DNA of 64,000 nt, taken from Treponema primitia ZAS-2 (GTDB lineage Bacteria > Spirochaetota > Spirochaetia > Treponematales > Breznakiellaceae). Position numbers and translations under genes: made by a program. Positions 22,706-31,488 of the stretch are shown here, one piece after another; the first letter of the stretch is position 1, and every line of letters begins with the position of its first letter. The notes beneath the pieces are model-generated. The model was not told the origin of the DNA, did not search any database, and saw only the letters and a list, made by a program, of their open reading frames with translations. The stretch lies in contig NC_015578.1 in assembly GCF_000214375.1 (NCBI RefSeq), forward strand, positions 3,968,001-4,032,000, given 5' to 3'.

Positions 22706-23896
22706 CTACATCCTTCCATCAAGAAATTTACCCGTTTCTTGGTGATTAAACTCAGGTATCATTTGATTAAATAAATCTATTAGCTCCAACCTCGACCAGG
22801 TACCTCTTCGCCGCCAAACCGAAATTTCTTCTGAAAACATATTTAATTTGTGATCATCATATATCGGTGCATTTTCTATAATCCCTATCGATTTAAAGCG
22901 ATCCATATCTAAAATTTCTTTTTCTGTATAGAACTCTTCAAAATATTTCTCTCCAGTAGTATCGCTCTTAAAAAAAAATACCGGGTATTTCTTTTGTTTC
23001 TTAAACTCTGTTACCCGCTGCCGGGCTTCTTCTTCTGTAGAGCATTGAACAGGCTCATATCCAATGTTTTCAAGGTATCGTCCCGCTATTTCACTAAAGG
23101 TTATCAGGTTCAGATTATTATCAAGTTTAGGGAAAAAAATATCCCTATTTTCACCTAACAGGCATGACATAAGGCATAGTTCCCCCGCCTCCTGGGGAGT
23201 TATAAAATACCGACGAACATCATTCGGCGCCGATAGGGGCTGTTCTTTCTCAATACGCCTATTAAACCCATACAAAAGACTGCCATCAGAGAATGCAACA
23301 TTGGCAAAACGGGCGGTTGATACCGGTAATTCAAGAGAACGGCGCATCAGGAACATCTCCATTATTCTTTTTGAAGCTCCCATCATATTTACCGGATTTG
23401 CCGCCTTGTCTGTAGAAACACAAAAATATTTTTTTGACTCGATTTCCTTTGCTTGTTGTATATTTTTATCTGTATTAAAGATATTCACATCTATCATGCG
23501 CATAAGCGTATAAGGCTCTTTTTCACTCCGCACATGCTTAAGCGCAGAAAGGTTGAGAATATAATCATAGCCTTGGCCATTCTTGATGAATGCATCAAAA
23601 ATATCGGATCCACAATCTATTGCAAAAGTAGTAAAATCGCCTTTAATATAGCCAAGGGAACTACGAATATCACGGACCAATTCCACCAGATTATTTTCGC
23701 TAATATCGACAACATGAAGCAATTTAGGGTTTCGCTTGAATATTTCCCGTATAACAGCGGAACCAATTGATCCAGCTCCGCCAATTACAAGAAAGCGCGA
23801 AGATGCAACGATGGTAGAAACTTCTGGTTCATGGGCCATTATATCTTGCAAAAAAAGCGGTTCTGAACGGCCTATGAGGGATAAGATAGAAAACAT
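22706..23896 (-). CDS. CapD/FlaA1-type UDP-sugar 4,6-dehydratase
   Basis: A 396-aa short-chain dehydrogenase-type enzyme: NAD site VIGGAGSIGSAV (about residues 37-48), STDKAANPVNMMGASKR (about 165-180) with Met in place of the usual Tyr of YxxxK, as in the CapD/FlaA1/PglF group, and a long C-terminal extension. Members convert UDP-GlcNAc to a 4-keto-6-deoxy sugar, the entry to QuiNAc, FucNAc or bacillosamine. Its neighbours are a sugar-phosphate transferase and an NAD-dependent reductase, which suggests production of the first sugar on the lipid carrier. Confidence 0.85.
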   Translation of the reverse strand: MFSILSLIGRSEPLFLQDIMAHEPEVSTIVASSRFLVIGGAGSIGSAVIREIFKRNPKLLHVVDISENNLVELVRDIRSSLGYIKGDFTTFAIDCGSDIFDAFIKNGQGYDYILNLSALKHVRSEKEPYTLMRMIDVNIFNTDKNIQQAKEIESKKYFCVSTDKAANPVNMMGASKRIMEMFLMRRSLELPVSTARFANVAFSDGSLLYGFNRRIEKEQPLSAPNDVRRYFITPQEAGELCLMSCLLGENRDIFFPKLDNNLNLITFSEIAGRYLENIGYEPVQCSTEEEARQRVTEFKKQKKYPVFFFKSDTTGEKYFEEFYTEKEILDMDRFKSIGIIENAPIYDDHKLNMFSEEISVWRRRGTWSRLELIDLFNQMIPEFNHQETGKFLDGRM

Positions 23897-23907
23897 AATA
23901 ACATATC

Positions 23908-24573
23908 CTAAATATACGATTTCAATTCATGCGGTACTGGCGGAATATCACAAAAATACTTTTTCCAAATACCCGTTTTATGATTCAACAAAACATTAAT
24001 TGTAACTACAATGATTTTAAAGTAAACAAATAAACTTCTATTATCTATATACCAACTTTCAAGCATCGCTTTATATGGAATGATAACATTTTGATGGTAC
24101 TTATTTTTATCTTCAAATTGCTGTAATATTTCTTCTTCATTTCTGAACACGATAGACCCTATACCAGTTAGCCCTGGTTTTGAATGATAGAGTTTTTGTT
24201 TGACACAATCGGGATATGCATTAAAATGCTCTCGAACGGTTGGCCTGTATCCAACAATACTCATTTGGCCAATAAAAATATTAATCAGTTGAGGCAGCTC
24301 ATTTATTTTTGTTTTACGCAAGAATTTACCCATAGGGAGCATGCGCGGATCATTTATGCTGGTAAATAAACCGCCGGGCAAATTTGGGGATTCTTTAAGC
24401 ATTGTTGCAAATTTCAATAACTCAAATTCACGGCCATAGCGTCCAATTCGTTTTTGTTCATAAAAAACATAGTGTTCTCCTGTTAACTTTAGCCCAATTA
24501 TTATAGGAATCATGAATGGTATCAAGATAATAATCGCAATACCAGAGAAAATAATATCAAAAAATCGAATCAT
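23908..24573 (-). CDS. Initiating undecaprenyl-phosphate sugar-1-phosphate transferase
   Basis: A 221-aa short-form bacterial sugar transferase: one N-terminal membrane segment (FDIIFSGIAIIILIPFMIPI), then the catalytic block YEQKRIGRYGREFELLKFAT, LRKTKINELPQLINIF and QMSIVGYRPTVREH, and KPGLTGIGS. It transfers sugar-1-phosphate from a UDP-sugar to undecaprenyl phosphate, starting repeat-unit assembly on the inner face of the membrane. Its start overlaps the upstream reductase stop by four bases. The adjacent 4,6-dehydratase and reductase point to a 6-deoxy-HexNAc as the first sugar. Confidence 0.93.
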   Translation of the reverse strand: MIRFFDIIFSGIAIIILIPFMIPIIIGLKLTGEHYVFYEQKRIGRYGREFELLKFATMLKESPNLPGGLFTSINDPRMLPMGKFLRKTKINELPQLINIFIGQMSIVGYRPTVREHFNAYPDCVKQKLYHSKPGLTGIGSIVFRNEEEILQQFEDKNKYHQNVIIPYKAMLESWYIDNRSLFVYFKIIVVTINVLLNHKTGIWKKYFCDIPPVPHELKSYI

Positions 24574-25445
24574 GGGACAGTCTTTATAGATTGAACGCAG
24601 CGTTGGATAGATTCTTCAAAAGTAAATATATTATATGCTTCTATATTTGGGGATAATTTTCTGTCATATATCCTTGAACCAAATATTTTTCTAATAAGCC
24701 CAATTCTTCTTGATACTAAATAAAGCAAAGGATTAAATATCGTAATAAAATGGACACTCTTCCCCTGGCATTTTCTTGCGCATTCTATGATACTACTTGT
24801 TCCTACATATTCACTATTTTGGGGGTATACAATACCCGTTATGTTATTATAAAGGCAATTTAGAACAAACTCACAGAGATTGAAAATATATATCATGCTT
24901 CGCTGATTAGGTATATCAGGAAATATCATTGCTTTTCGACTAAATGAAATCAGCTTTTGAAAATTGCCTTTACAATTTTCACCATATACCATTGGCGTTC
25001 TAATTACAGTAACACAAAAATCTTCACTAACTAACTGTAATAATTGAATTTCTGCTTCAAGCTTGCTTTTCCCATAAAAATTAGAAGGCTTTGGTTTCGT
25101 TGTATTAGTAATAAACAATGTTTCATTAATTTGTAAATCATCGCCAAAAACAATCATACTGCTAAAAAAAACAAATTGCTTTACGCCTGCCATTTTTGCT
25201 TTTTTTGCAATTAAAATTGGCAAATCGCGATTTATTGCATAATATTTTTGTTCCATTTTTGGATCTGTAGATATATGCGCTATTCCAATTGTACATAGAA
25301 TTATATCATAAATGCTAAAATCACTATCCATCCATGTATTATTACGCGCGGATACAAAATCAACGCTTACATCTTTTTTCCGTTCGCAATGCTTGCCAAA
25401 GGATTGCCCGATATAACTGTGTTCACCCAGAACCCCAATTTTAAT
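24570..25445 (-). CDS. NAD-dependent sugar epimerase/reductase with a probable ATT start
   Basis: An extended short-chain dehydrogenase. The N-terminal Rossmann motif reads GVLGEHSYIGQSFG, followed by IILCTIGIAHIS, FFSSMIVFG and SNFYGKSKLEAE (YxxxK). The first ATG in frame (25331) would remove the whole nucleotide-binding loop. The frame is open upstream to a TAG at 25455-25457, and the only plausible initiator between is ATT at 25445, placed eight bases after a strong AGGGGG. I therefore call an ATT start, giving about 292 aa. Function is probably 4-keto reduction of the dehydratase product (WbpV/WreQ-like); this is inferred from context. Confidence 0.72.
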   Translation of the reverse strand: MKIGVLGEHSYIGQSFGKHCERKKDVSVDFVSARNNTWMDSDFSIYDIILCTIGIAHISTDPKMEQKYYAINRDLPILIAKKAKMAGVKQFVFFSSMIVFGDDLQINETLFITNTTKPKPSNFYGKSKLEAEIQLLQLVSEDFCVTVIRTPMVYGENCKGNFQKLISFSRKAMIFPDIPNQRSMIYIFNLCEFVLNCLYNNITGIVYPQNSEYVGTSSIIECARKCQGKSVHFITIFNPLLYLVSRRIGLIRKIFGSRIYDRKLSPNIEAYNIFTFEESIQRCVQSIKTVP

Positions 25446-25486
25446 TTTTACTTCCCCCTAGGATTTATCAAAATTTGATCTCGGAG

Positions 25487-26239
25487 TTAAGTGAGTAATT
25501 TATTATAGATTTCTAAATGTGTCTCTATCACACTTTTTAACGAAAAATTTATTTCGGCTAATTTTCTTGAATTCTCTCCCATCGTTTTTCTTAATGATTT
25601 ATCATCTATCAATAGTTTGATTTTTTCAGCCAATATCTTGCTATTTTTTATAGGTACCAAATACCCATTGTACCCATCGATAACGGTATCTTTACAACCA
25701 ATTGAATTAGTGGTAATTATTGGCCTACCTGCCGCGCATGCCTCAATGAGGGATTTTGGAATTCCCTCTCCGTAATAGGACGGAAATGCGAAAATATGCG
25801 ATTCTTCAAGAATTTCTTGTATGTCTGTCCTGTGGCCAAGCCATTTAATATACGTCCCATCAGACAAAGCTTCCAACTCGGATCTTGTAAGCGATCTTGG
25901 GTTATCGTCAATATCGCCGCAGAGCAAAAATTCGACTTTATCTTGATATGAGTCTTTAAGTATAAGAGCCGCATCAACTAATTCGATAACCCCTTTGTCT
26001 CTTAACATTCTGGCGGTAAATAGAACTCGGATTTTTTTATCAGCAGATTCGGATTTATATTTAAATACATCTAAATCAACACCGGAACCTTTCAGTTTAT
26101 AGGATTGATTTTTCTCTATTATGTTATTATTAATAAATACTTTTCGATCTTCGTCATTTTGAAATATAACAATACAATTCATATTTTTATGGGCGAATTT
26201 AAGCGCTTTTAGTATTATCGTTTTCACGAATTTATTCAT
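25487..26239 (-). CDS. Glycosyltransferase family 4, C-terminal part of a split gene
   Basis: A 250-aa GT4 C-terminal region: GSGVDLDVFKY, VLFTARMLRDKGVIELVDA, then the donor-binding E-x7-E stretch EGIPKSLIEACAAGRPII. It lacks the N-terminal acceptor domain, which is encoded by the preceding frame at 26232-26606. The two frames overlap by eight bases. The ATG assigned here lies within the sequence that would be continuous in an intact gene. Either a one-base shift has split the enzyme, or the halves are made separately by coupled re-initiation. Confidence 0.75.
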   Translation of the reverse strand: MNKFVKTIILKALKFAHKNMNCIVIFQNDEDRKVFINNNIIEKNQSYKLKGSGVDLDVFKYKSESADKKIRVLFTARMLRDKGVIELVDAALILKDSYQDKVEFLLCGDIDDNPRSLTRSELEALSDGTYIKWLGHRTDIQEILEESHIFAFPSYYGEGIPKSLIEACAAGRPIITTNSIGCKDTVIDGYNGYLVPIKNSKILAEKIKLLIDDKSLRKTMGENSRKLAEINFSLKSVIETHLEIYNKLLT

Positions 26240-26606
26240 TGCTAAAAATAATCCCTAAACCGCTTATTGCATTGACAACATTTTTTATGCCAGCTATTTT
26301 TGCGGCAATAGTTCCATAAAGAATAAGTTTCAATCCAACATGATGTATAATATCTGGTTTATTATCTTTATATATTCGTAGTAAATATAGGAATATATTG
26401 AACTCTTTAAATATATTCTGGATCGATCGTGGTTTAGGCAAATTAATAAAATTCAACCCCAATGATTCTATTTTATCTTTATTCCCAGTATCATAACTTA
26501 TTATTGTAACATCAAACCCACTATTTTTTGCGGCAATAGCGATTTCCTTTCTATGGGAAAGAAAAAACCAGTCTACAATTACAACAATAAAGAGTTTTTT
26601 ACTCAT
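26232..26606 (-). CDS. Glycosyltransferase family 4, N-terminal part of a split gene
   Basis: A 124-aa N-terminal GT4 domain: VVDWFFLSHRKEIAIAAKNSG, DIIHHVGLKLILYGTIAAK and NAISGLGIIFSNE, then a stop. In intact enzymes of this group the SGLG motif is followed by residues like those encoded in the next frame (KTIILKALKFAHKN). A one-base shift at the AATGAATAA junction (26232-26239) would fuse both. It overlaps the ATP-grasp gene upstream by eight bases. Confidence 0.7.
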   Translation of the reverse strand: MSKKLFIVVIVDWFFLSHRKEIAIAAKNSGFDVTIISYDTGNKDKIESLGLNFINLPKPRSIQNIFKEFNIFLYLLRIYKDNKPDIIHHVGLKLILYGTIAAKIAGIKNVVNAISGLGIIFSNE

Positions 26607-27648
26607 GATCCATAAGGATATTTTTTAGTATTTCTTCCGGGGCGTTCAGTGGTTCATCATACCAATTTCCATTTCTATCAAAATAACCTTTTGATTGTAA
26701 AAGCGTATTATGCGAAAAGGCGTAACTCATTTCAACAATTAAACCTTTCCCTGTATCAGAATTAACAACATAATCATATCCCATACATTGGAACCCTAGT
26801 TTATCACTGGCCTCAAAGGCGGAATTTATTATATCTTCGGTAATTAATAATTTATCGAAAAATATATCCCCTCCCCCAGACGCCCTAAAATCATTCTTTC
26901 TGACACGGCGCCCTATAAAACCAAGTTTGTTACCCACTACTATTATTTTCAAATCATATCCATAATTAGGAATAAACTCTTGAAAATAAACATATCCCCT
27001 TTCACGAGGAAATCGTGATGCATGTTTAAACGTTTTTAAAAACTCCGGGGTTCTTTTAATTCTTGATTTCATCAAATTCCAATTCTTCTTTGAAGAATCA
27101 TAATTAGCCTTTGCCTTACCAAATATGCTGGGATGTGGACTATACCCATGTCCAAACATCTGTTTAGAATAATTCATTATTTGGCGCTTTGATCTTAATA
27201 GTTTTACGTTATGGGCGCCTGAACCATTTCTTAATTTAGCGATAATTGGCAACTGCCGTACTTCGTCTGTTAACCATTGTTTTACACTTTCGAGAGAATA
27301 AAACATATAAGACTCAGGAGTTGGAACATCGGCTGATTGCAATAGATATGTTTCAGCTATTTTATCATCAAAATGCCATACATCATTATAGCCAGGGAAT
27401 ATTTTTATATTTAGATGATTTGCAGTATATAAGATATTACGGGACATCTGCATATCCGTATGACTATAATTGTTAATGTGCCATAAAAGACAATCATAAT
27501 TTTTTAATTTTTCTATAATATGTGCTTCATAACAGTCAACTATTTCATAATTTAATTTAGTTTTATCACAATACGATATCCATGCCTCTGTCCAAAGTGT
27601 CGAATGATCAAAAATTTTTTTGTTTTGATGTATTGCAATTCGTTTCAT
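26599..27648 (-). CDS. ATP-grasp enzyme of the polysaccharide cluster
   Basis: About 349 aa with an ATP-grasp fold of the RimK-like kind: an N-terminal domain (YDCLLWHINNYSH), the ATP-binding part (LPIIAKLRNGSGAHNVKLL; YVYFQEFIPNYGYDLKIIVVG), a Lys/Arg-rich loop and the C-terminal metal site (YDYVVNSDTGKGLIVEMSYAFS). Such enzymes ligate a carboxylate to an amine. In this setting it may add an amino acid to a sugar or a uronic acid. The start is taken at ATG 27648, after GAGAT; the TTG at 27666 in the same frame is weaker. It lies between the DUF362 gene and the split glycosyltransferase. Confidence 0.78.
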   Translation of the reverse strand: MKRIAIHQNKKIFDHSTLWTEAWISYCDKTKLNYEIVDCYEAHIIEKLKNYDCLLWHINNYSHTDMQMSRNILYTANHLNIKIFPGYNDVWHFDDKIAETYLLQSADVPTPESYMFYSLESVKQWLTDEVRQLPIIAKLRNGSGAHNVKLLRSKRQIMNYSKQMFGHGYSPHPSIFGKAKANYDSSKKNWNLMKSRIKRTPEFLKTFKHASRFPRERGYVYFQEFIPNYGYDLKIIVVGNKLGFIGRRVRKNDFRASGGGDIFFDKLLITEDIINSAFEASDKLGFQCMGYDYVVNSDTGKGLIVEMSYAFSHNTLLQSKGYFDRNGNWYDEPLNAPEEILKNILMDHE

Positions 27649-27668
27649 ATATTTATCTCGATTCAAAT

Positions 27669-29126
27669 TTAATTATTGATTATTTCTTCCCATGCTGAAT
27701 TTGGTTTAAACCGCCAATCCATAGGAAATGAGATATTATTTAATAAAATATTAGATAAATCCTCTTGATTAGAACACATACTTATTTTATCAAGCGAATC
27801 TCTAAATAAAAATTTATTGCCAATTGAGTTTTTAACAGTCGGAATAAGGGTATAATCAAATTGAGCTATTTTACAAAATATATAATCAAATAATGCACTA
27901 TTATTTGACACCAGAATTATACCCAACGGTTTAGGCGAAGGCTTTAATGGGCCTTCTTTTTCGCCAGATATAATCATATCGCCTATAGTAAGAATATTTC
28001 GTGGCGGCGAATTAAAATCAAGGTTACCATCTGCATGTCCATAAAGCAGAAGTGAATTTACATCTAAAATCGTTCTCCAGATTGTATCATTTCCATGCCA
28101 TCTCCCATTGAAAAAATATTGCCCACTGGCAAATATATTTTTATATTTCATAATACAATATTGCATAAAACCGTAAAAAAACTGCATAAAAATATTTCTT
28201 TTTTCAATGTTTTTGCATCGTTGTCGGTCAAGCAAGGAAAAAATTTTACCTAATATAGATAATTTGTTACTTTCATCACCGCTATTCTCGGGTGCTCCAA
28301 TTCTATAATGTGGTAAATAATCCTTTTCTGAACATATTCCAATAAAATTCTTTTGCGCTGCTGTTATTCCAGCAAATCGATGTGATTTTGGTTTTGGTAA
28401 ATTTATTATCAAATCAGCTGTAAATATAGATTTATTAATTAAATATTTATGGTGATTTTTATTATGTCGATTATTAAGCTTATCATCCGGATAATTTATA
28501 CTTCTATATCGTTGGTTTTGTTCTATATTCCCAAAATTGGAATTTCCTACTAAATCAAATTCAACAACTTCACATCTATTTTTATTTTTATTTTGTAATA
28601 TAATTCTTTTTGATAAAAAATATTTAGATACAGTTATTCGAAAATCACTAACTAGAATATCAACACCTTTATTACGAACATAATCAAATAAACGGCGATA
28701 CCCATGTGTTTCCATAAGAAAATCAAAATTACAATCTTGTATAGGCGCATCTCCGATTTCAATTATTTTCGCTTTAGCAACAACACAATAGTCAATTATA
28801 CATCTTATTACGGATGGATGGGTAACAGTACAATCCAATCCTCCAATTTTGTTAACATGGTTCACCCAATTTGGTTTTAATAATATTCTTGATCCTGGCC
28901 TTACATAGTCTCCCAATGGGTTCCATTCTTTATTGCCAAAGTTTTCGCTATCCAACCCCATCCCGAACAAAGAATATCTGACCATATCATATACTTCGTT
29001 TTTAAATGGACTAATTGTATCATCAGAAAATGGATACTCTGGATAATGAATATGTGGACTGAAATATGCCTCTGAAGACGGATATGTGAAACAGTCACGT
29101 TTTTCCAAGTATATTTTACAATTCAA
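27669..29126 (-). CDS. DUF362-domain protein
   Basis: A 485-aa protein of the DUF362 family (COG2006), recognised by ILLKPNWVNHVNK, CTVTHPSVIRCIIDYC, IIEIGDAPIQDCNFDFL and LIINLPKPKSHRFAGITAAQKNFIG. Members are often linked to iron-sulfur or flavin chemistry, but their reactions are largely unknown. The family's C-terminal ferredoxin-like CxxCxxC cluster is not apparent here. The start is a TTG at 29126, with AAGGA six bases upstream. It is part of the minus-strand sugar cluster, between an ATP-grasp and a methyltransferase gene, which is unusual for the family. Confidence 0.78.
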   Translation of the reverse strand: MNCKIYLEKRDCFTYPSSEAYFSPHIHYPEYPFSDDTISPFKNEVYDMVRYSLFGMGLDSENFGNKEWNPLGDYVRPGSRILLKPNWVNHVNKIGGLDCTVTHPSVIRCIIDYCVVAKAKIIEIGDAPIQDCNFDFLMETHGYRRLFDYVRNKGVDILVSDFRITVSKYFLSKRIILQNKNKNRCEVVEFDLVGNSNFGNIEQNQRYRSINYPDDKLNNRHNKNHHKYLINKSIFTADLIINLPKPKSHRFAGITAAQKNFIGICSEKDYLPHYRIGAPENSGDESNKLSILGKIFSLLDRQRCKNIEKRNIFMQFFYGFMQYCIMKYKNIFASGQYFFNGRWHGNDTIWRTILDVNSLLLYGHADGNLDFNSPPRNILTIGDMIISGEKEGPLKPSPKPLGIILVSNNSALFDYIFCKIAQFDYTLIPTVKNSIGNKFLFRDSLDKISMCSNQEDLSNILLNNISFPMDWRFKPNSAWEEIINN

Positions 29127-29222
29127 GGCTAATCCTTATTCAGCTAAAATAACTATAAGTCAAATCACATATATTATTAGGAATATTAAATGTAAGACAC
29201 TTTATAGCGGCTATGCCTTTTA

Positions 29223-30230
29223 TTACTCTTTTTTTGCTAAAATAAAACAAGATGATGTGTCATAGTCCTCATCAGACATATTTAAAAATCTGTCTGACAA
29301 TTTGCTTCTTTTTATTGTTGGCCGCCCATATTGAGTTGCAGAATGGCATTCTTTTTCAAGAATAATAAATTTATTTCTTTTTAAGAATTCTAAATGAGTC
29401 GATAATGGTTCTCTATTAATTAAATATGGTCGCGCTCCTCTAATTTTTTTCCACTTTTTATTAGATATGGCCCAATGCCCATTCCATTCATATGTCTCTC
29501 CATGAGATTTAAAATCAATTTCATGTGAGGTAAAGCAACCGGAGTTTAATATCTGGGCCATAACAAAATAAAACTGTGGCAAATTATCTATATGTTCAAG
29601 TACTGCCTGAGATAATACAAAATCAACATTTGGATAATTTCCGGAATAATTTTCCCATGGCACAATATATTTAATTTTTATATTACCACTTGTATCTAGT
29701 GATGACTCTGTTAATAATTGTTTGATATTGTTAATCCGTTTATCTGAAAGAGCTTCATTTAAAATATTTTCATTAAATATATGAGAAGGAAATGAATAAT
29801 CATCTAACAATGGCTTAATATTTGAAAATTCATTATTGTCCGGTATAGGGCTTTTTTCTTTAAACAAATTTATCAACTCATTGAAAATAGCAAGATTGGT
29901 ACTTTTATTTGCATGCTCAACGATGTCAAAGGCATAATATTCATCTACCCCGGCAAGCATCATACATAATCCAATTCCCAGCGAATCGCCAGGTCCAAAT
30001 TCCGCTATACTTCTTGGAATTTGTTTCATACCATTATTAAATAAATGAACAATATGCCTCATACAAATTGAATAACAATATCTTGCAGAATTAGTTCCAC
30101 CAGTTCCTCTCTTTGGCTTAAAATCAGGATACTTTATTTTAATAATTCTTATACATAAATAATAAATTTTTCTGATAAAATATAATACCAAAAAATATAA
30201 TTTTGATTTTTTCAATTTAAAGCCTTCCAT
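29223..30230 (-). CDS. SAM-dependent methyltransferase-like protein
   Basis: About 335 aa. A class I methyltransferase fold is suggested by motif I, IAEFGPGDSLGIGLCMMLAG, followed by YYAFDIVEH, and by FVLSQAVLEHIDNLPQFYFVMAQ, which resembles the motif IV region. The N-terminus has a hydrophobic stretch (LYFLVLYFIRKIYYLCIRI) that may associate with the membrane. It could methylate a sugar or be a distant relative with another role. ATG 30230 is chosen over TTG 30233. It overlaps the dehydrogenase gene upstream by 14 bases. Confidence 0.7.
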   Translation of the reverse strand: MEGFKLKKSKLYFLVLYFIRKIYYLCIRIIKIKYPDFKPKRGTGGTNSARYCYSICMRHIVHLFNNGMKQIPRSIAEFGPGDSLGIGLCMMLAGVDEYYAFDIVEHANKSTNLAIFNELINLFKEKSPIPDNNEFSNIKPLLDDYSFPSHIFNENILNEALSDKRINNIKQLLTESSLDTSGNIKIKYIVPWENYSGNYPNVDFVLSQAVLEHIDNLPQFYFVMAQILNSGCFTSHEIDFKSHGETYEWNGHWAISNKKWKKIRGARPYLINREPLSTHLEFLKRNKFIILEKECHSATQYGRPTIKRSKLSDRFLNMSDEDYDTSSCFILAKKE

Positions 30231-31482
30231 CAACTATTGATTTATCCAGTACAGCCTTAGCATCATAAACAACATGAGAAGTTTTTAATAGCGATAAAAC
30301 ATCAATGGTATCAAATATCTTATGTCCAACCGCCAATACTACGCCATCAAATTTTTGTGTGGGACATTCTTTTATTATATCAATATTATATTCATGTTTA
30401 ACTATCGCTTTGTCAGCTAATGGTTCATATATTGTAGTATTGATATTATATTCTTTAAAGACATTATAAATATCTATTACCCTTGTATTACGTACATCAG
30501 GGCAATTTTCTTTAAAAGTAAAACCCAATATTAAAATATTAGAATTTAATACATTTAACTGCTTTTTTATCATTAACTTTATTACCTGATTGGCGACATA
30601 TTCTCCCATACCATCATTTGTTCTACGTCCTGCAAGAATAATTTCCGGGTGGTACCCATAATTTTGCGCACACTGCGCTAAATAATATGGATCAACGCCG
30701 ATACAATGCCCGCCAACTAATCCAGGCTTAAAAGATAAAAAATTCCACTTAGTACCGGCAGCCTCTAATACATCATGGGTATCTATTTCCATTAAATTAA
30801 ATATTTTTGATAATTCATTTACAAAGGCTATATTAATATCCCGTTGAGCATTTTCTATTACCTTAGCCGCTTCAGCGACTTTAATTGAAGGCGCCAAATG
30901 GGTTCCCGCTTCAATTACAGATGCATAAACTTCATTTATCTTTTTACCCGATTCATAAGTTGATCCTGATGTAATCTTTTTGATTTTTTCAACCGTATGC
31001 AATTTATCGCCGGGGTTTATTCGTTCAGGAGAATATCCTGCAAAAAAGTCTTGATTAAATCGTAATCCCGAAATTCTTTCAACGATAGGGATACATTCTT
31101 CTTCTGTAACTCCCGGATAAACCGTCGATTCATAGACAACAATATCTCCGTTTGAAATAACTGCGCCTACGACTTCACTGGCTTTATAAAGCGGCGTTAA
31201 ATCAGGGTTATTATTCTTGTCGACAGGCGTTGGAACTGCCACAATATAAAAGTTACATTCCCTTATATCATCTATGGTGGAGGTACATATAAACCCATCA
31301 CGTAAAGCGGATTGTAATAATTCGTCTGTAATTTCTAAGGTTGTATCATGGCCTGTTAATAAAGCTTTCACCCGTTCACTATTTATATCAAAACCAACTG
31401 TTGGATATTTAGTTGAAAACAACCGTGCCAATGGGAGACCAACATAACCAAGGCCAAGTACAGCAACCTTTATGTTTTCCAT
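30217..31482 (-). CDS. UDP-N-acetylhexosamine 6-dehydrogenase (TviB/WbpA-like)
   Basis: A 421-aa UDP-sugar dehydrogenase: NAD site AVLGLGYVGLPLARLFS, the family block SPERINPGDK, KVIENAQRDINIAFVNELS, and catalytic Cys in GLVGGHCIGVDPYYLA. Sequence features fit the TviB/WbpO subgroup, which oxidises UDP-GlcNAc or UDP-GalNAc at C6 to the uronic acid. The TviC-like epimerase encoded next upstream completes the usual pair for GalNAc-uronate. It is followed by the methyltransferase, with a 14-base overlap. Confidence 0.92.
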   Translation of the reverse strand: MENIKVAVLGLGYVGLPLARLFSTKYPTVGFDINSERVKALLTGHDTTLEITDELLQSALRDGFICTSTIDDIRECNFYIVAVPTPVDKNNNPDLTPLYKASEVVGAVISNGDIVVYESTVYPGVTEEECIPIVERISGLRFNQDFFAGYSPERINPGDKLHTVEKIKKITSGSTYESGKKINEVYASVIEAGTHLAPSIKVAEAAKVIENAQRDINIAFVNELSKIFNLMEIDTHDVLEAAGTKWNFLSFKPGLVGGHCIGVDPYYLAQCAQNYGYHPEIILAGRRTNDGMGEYVANQVIKLMIKKQLNVLNSNILILGFTFKENCPDVRNTRVIDIYNVFKEYNINTTIYEPLADKAIVKHEYNIDIIKECPTQKFDGVVLAVGHKIFDTIDVLSLLKTSHVVYDAKAVLDKSIVDGRL

Positions 31483-31488
31483 AAAAAC

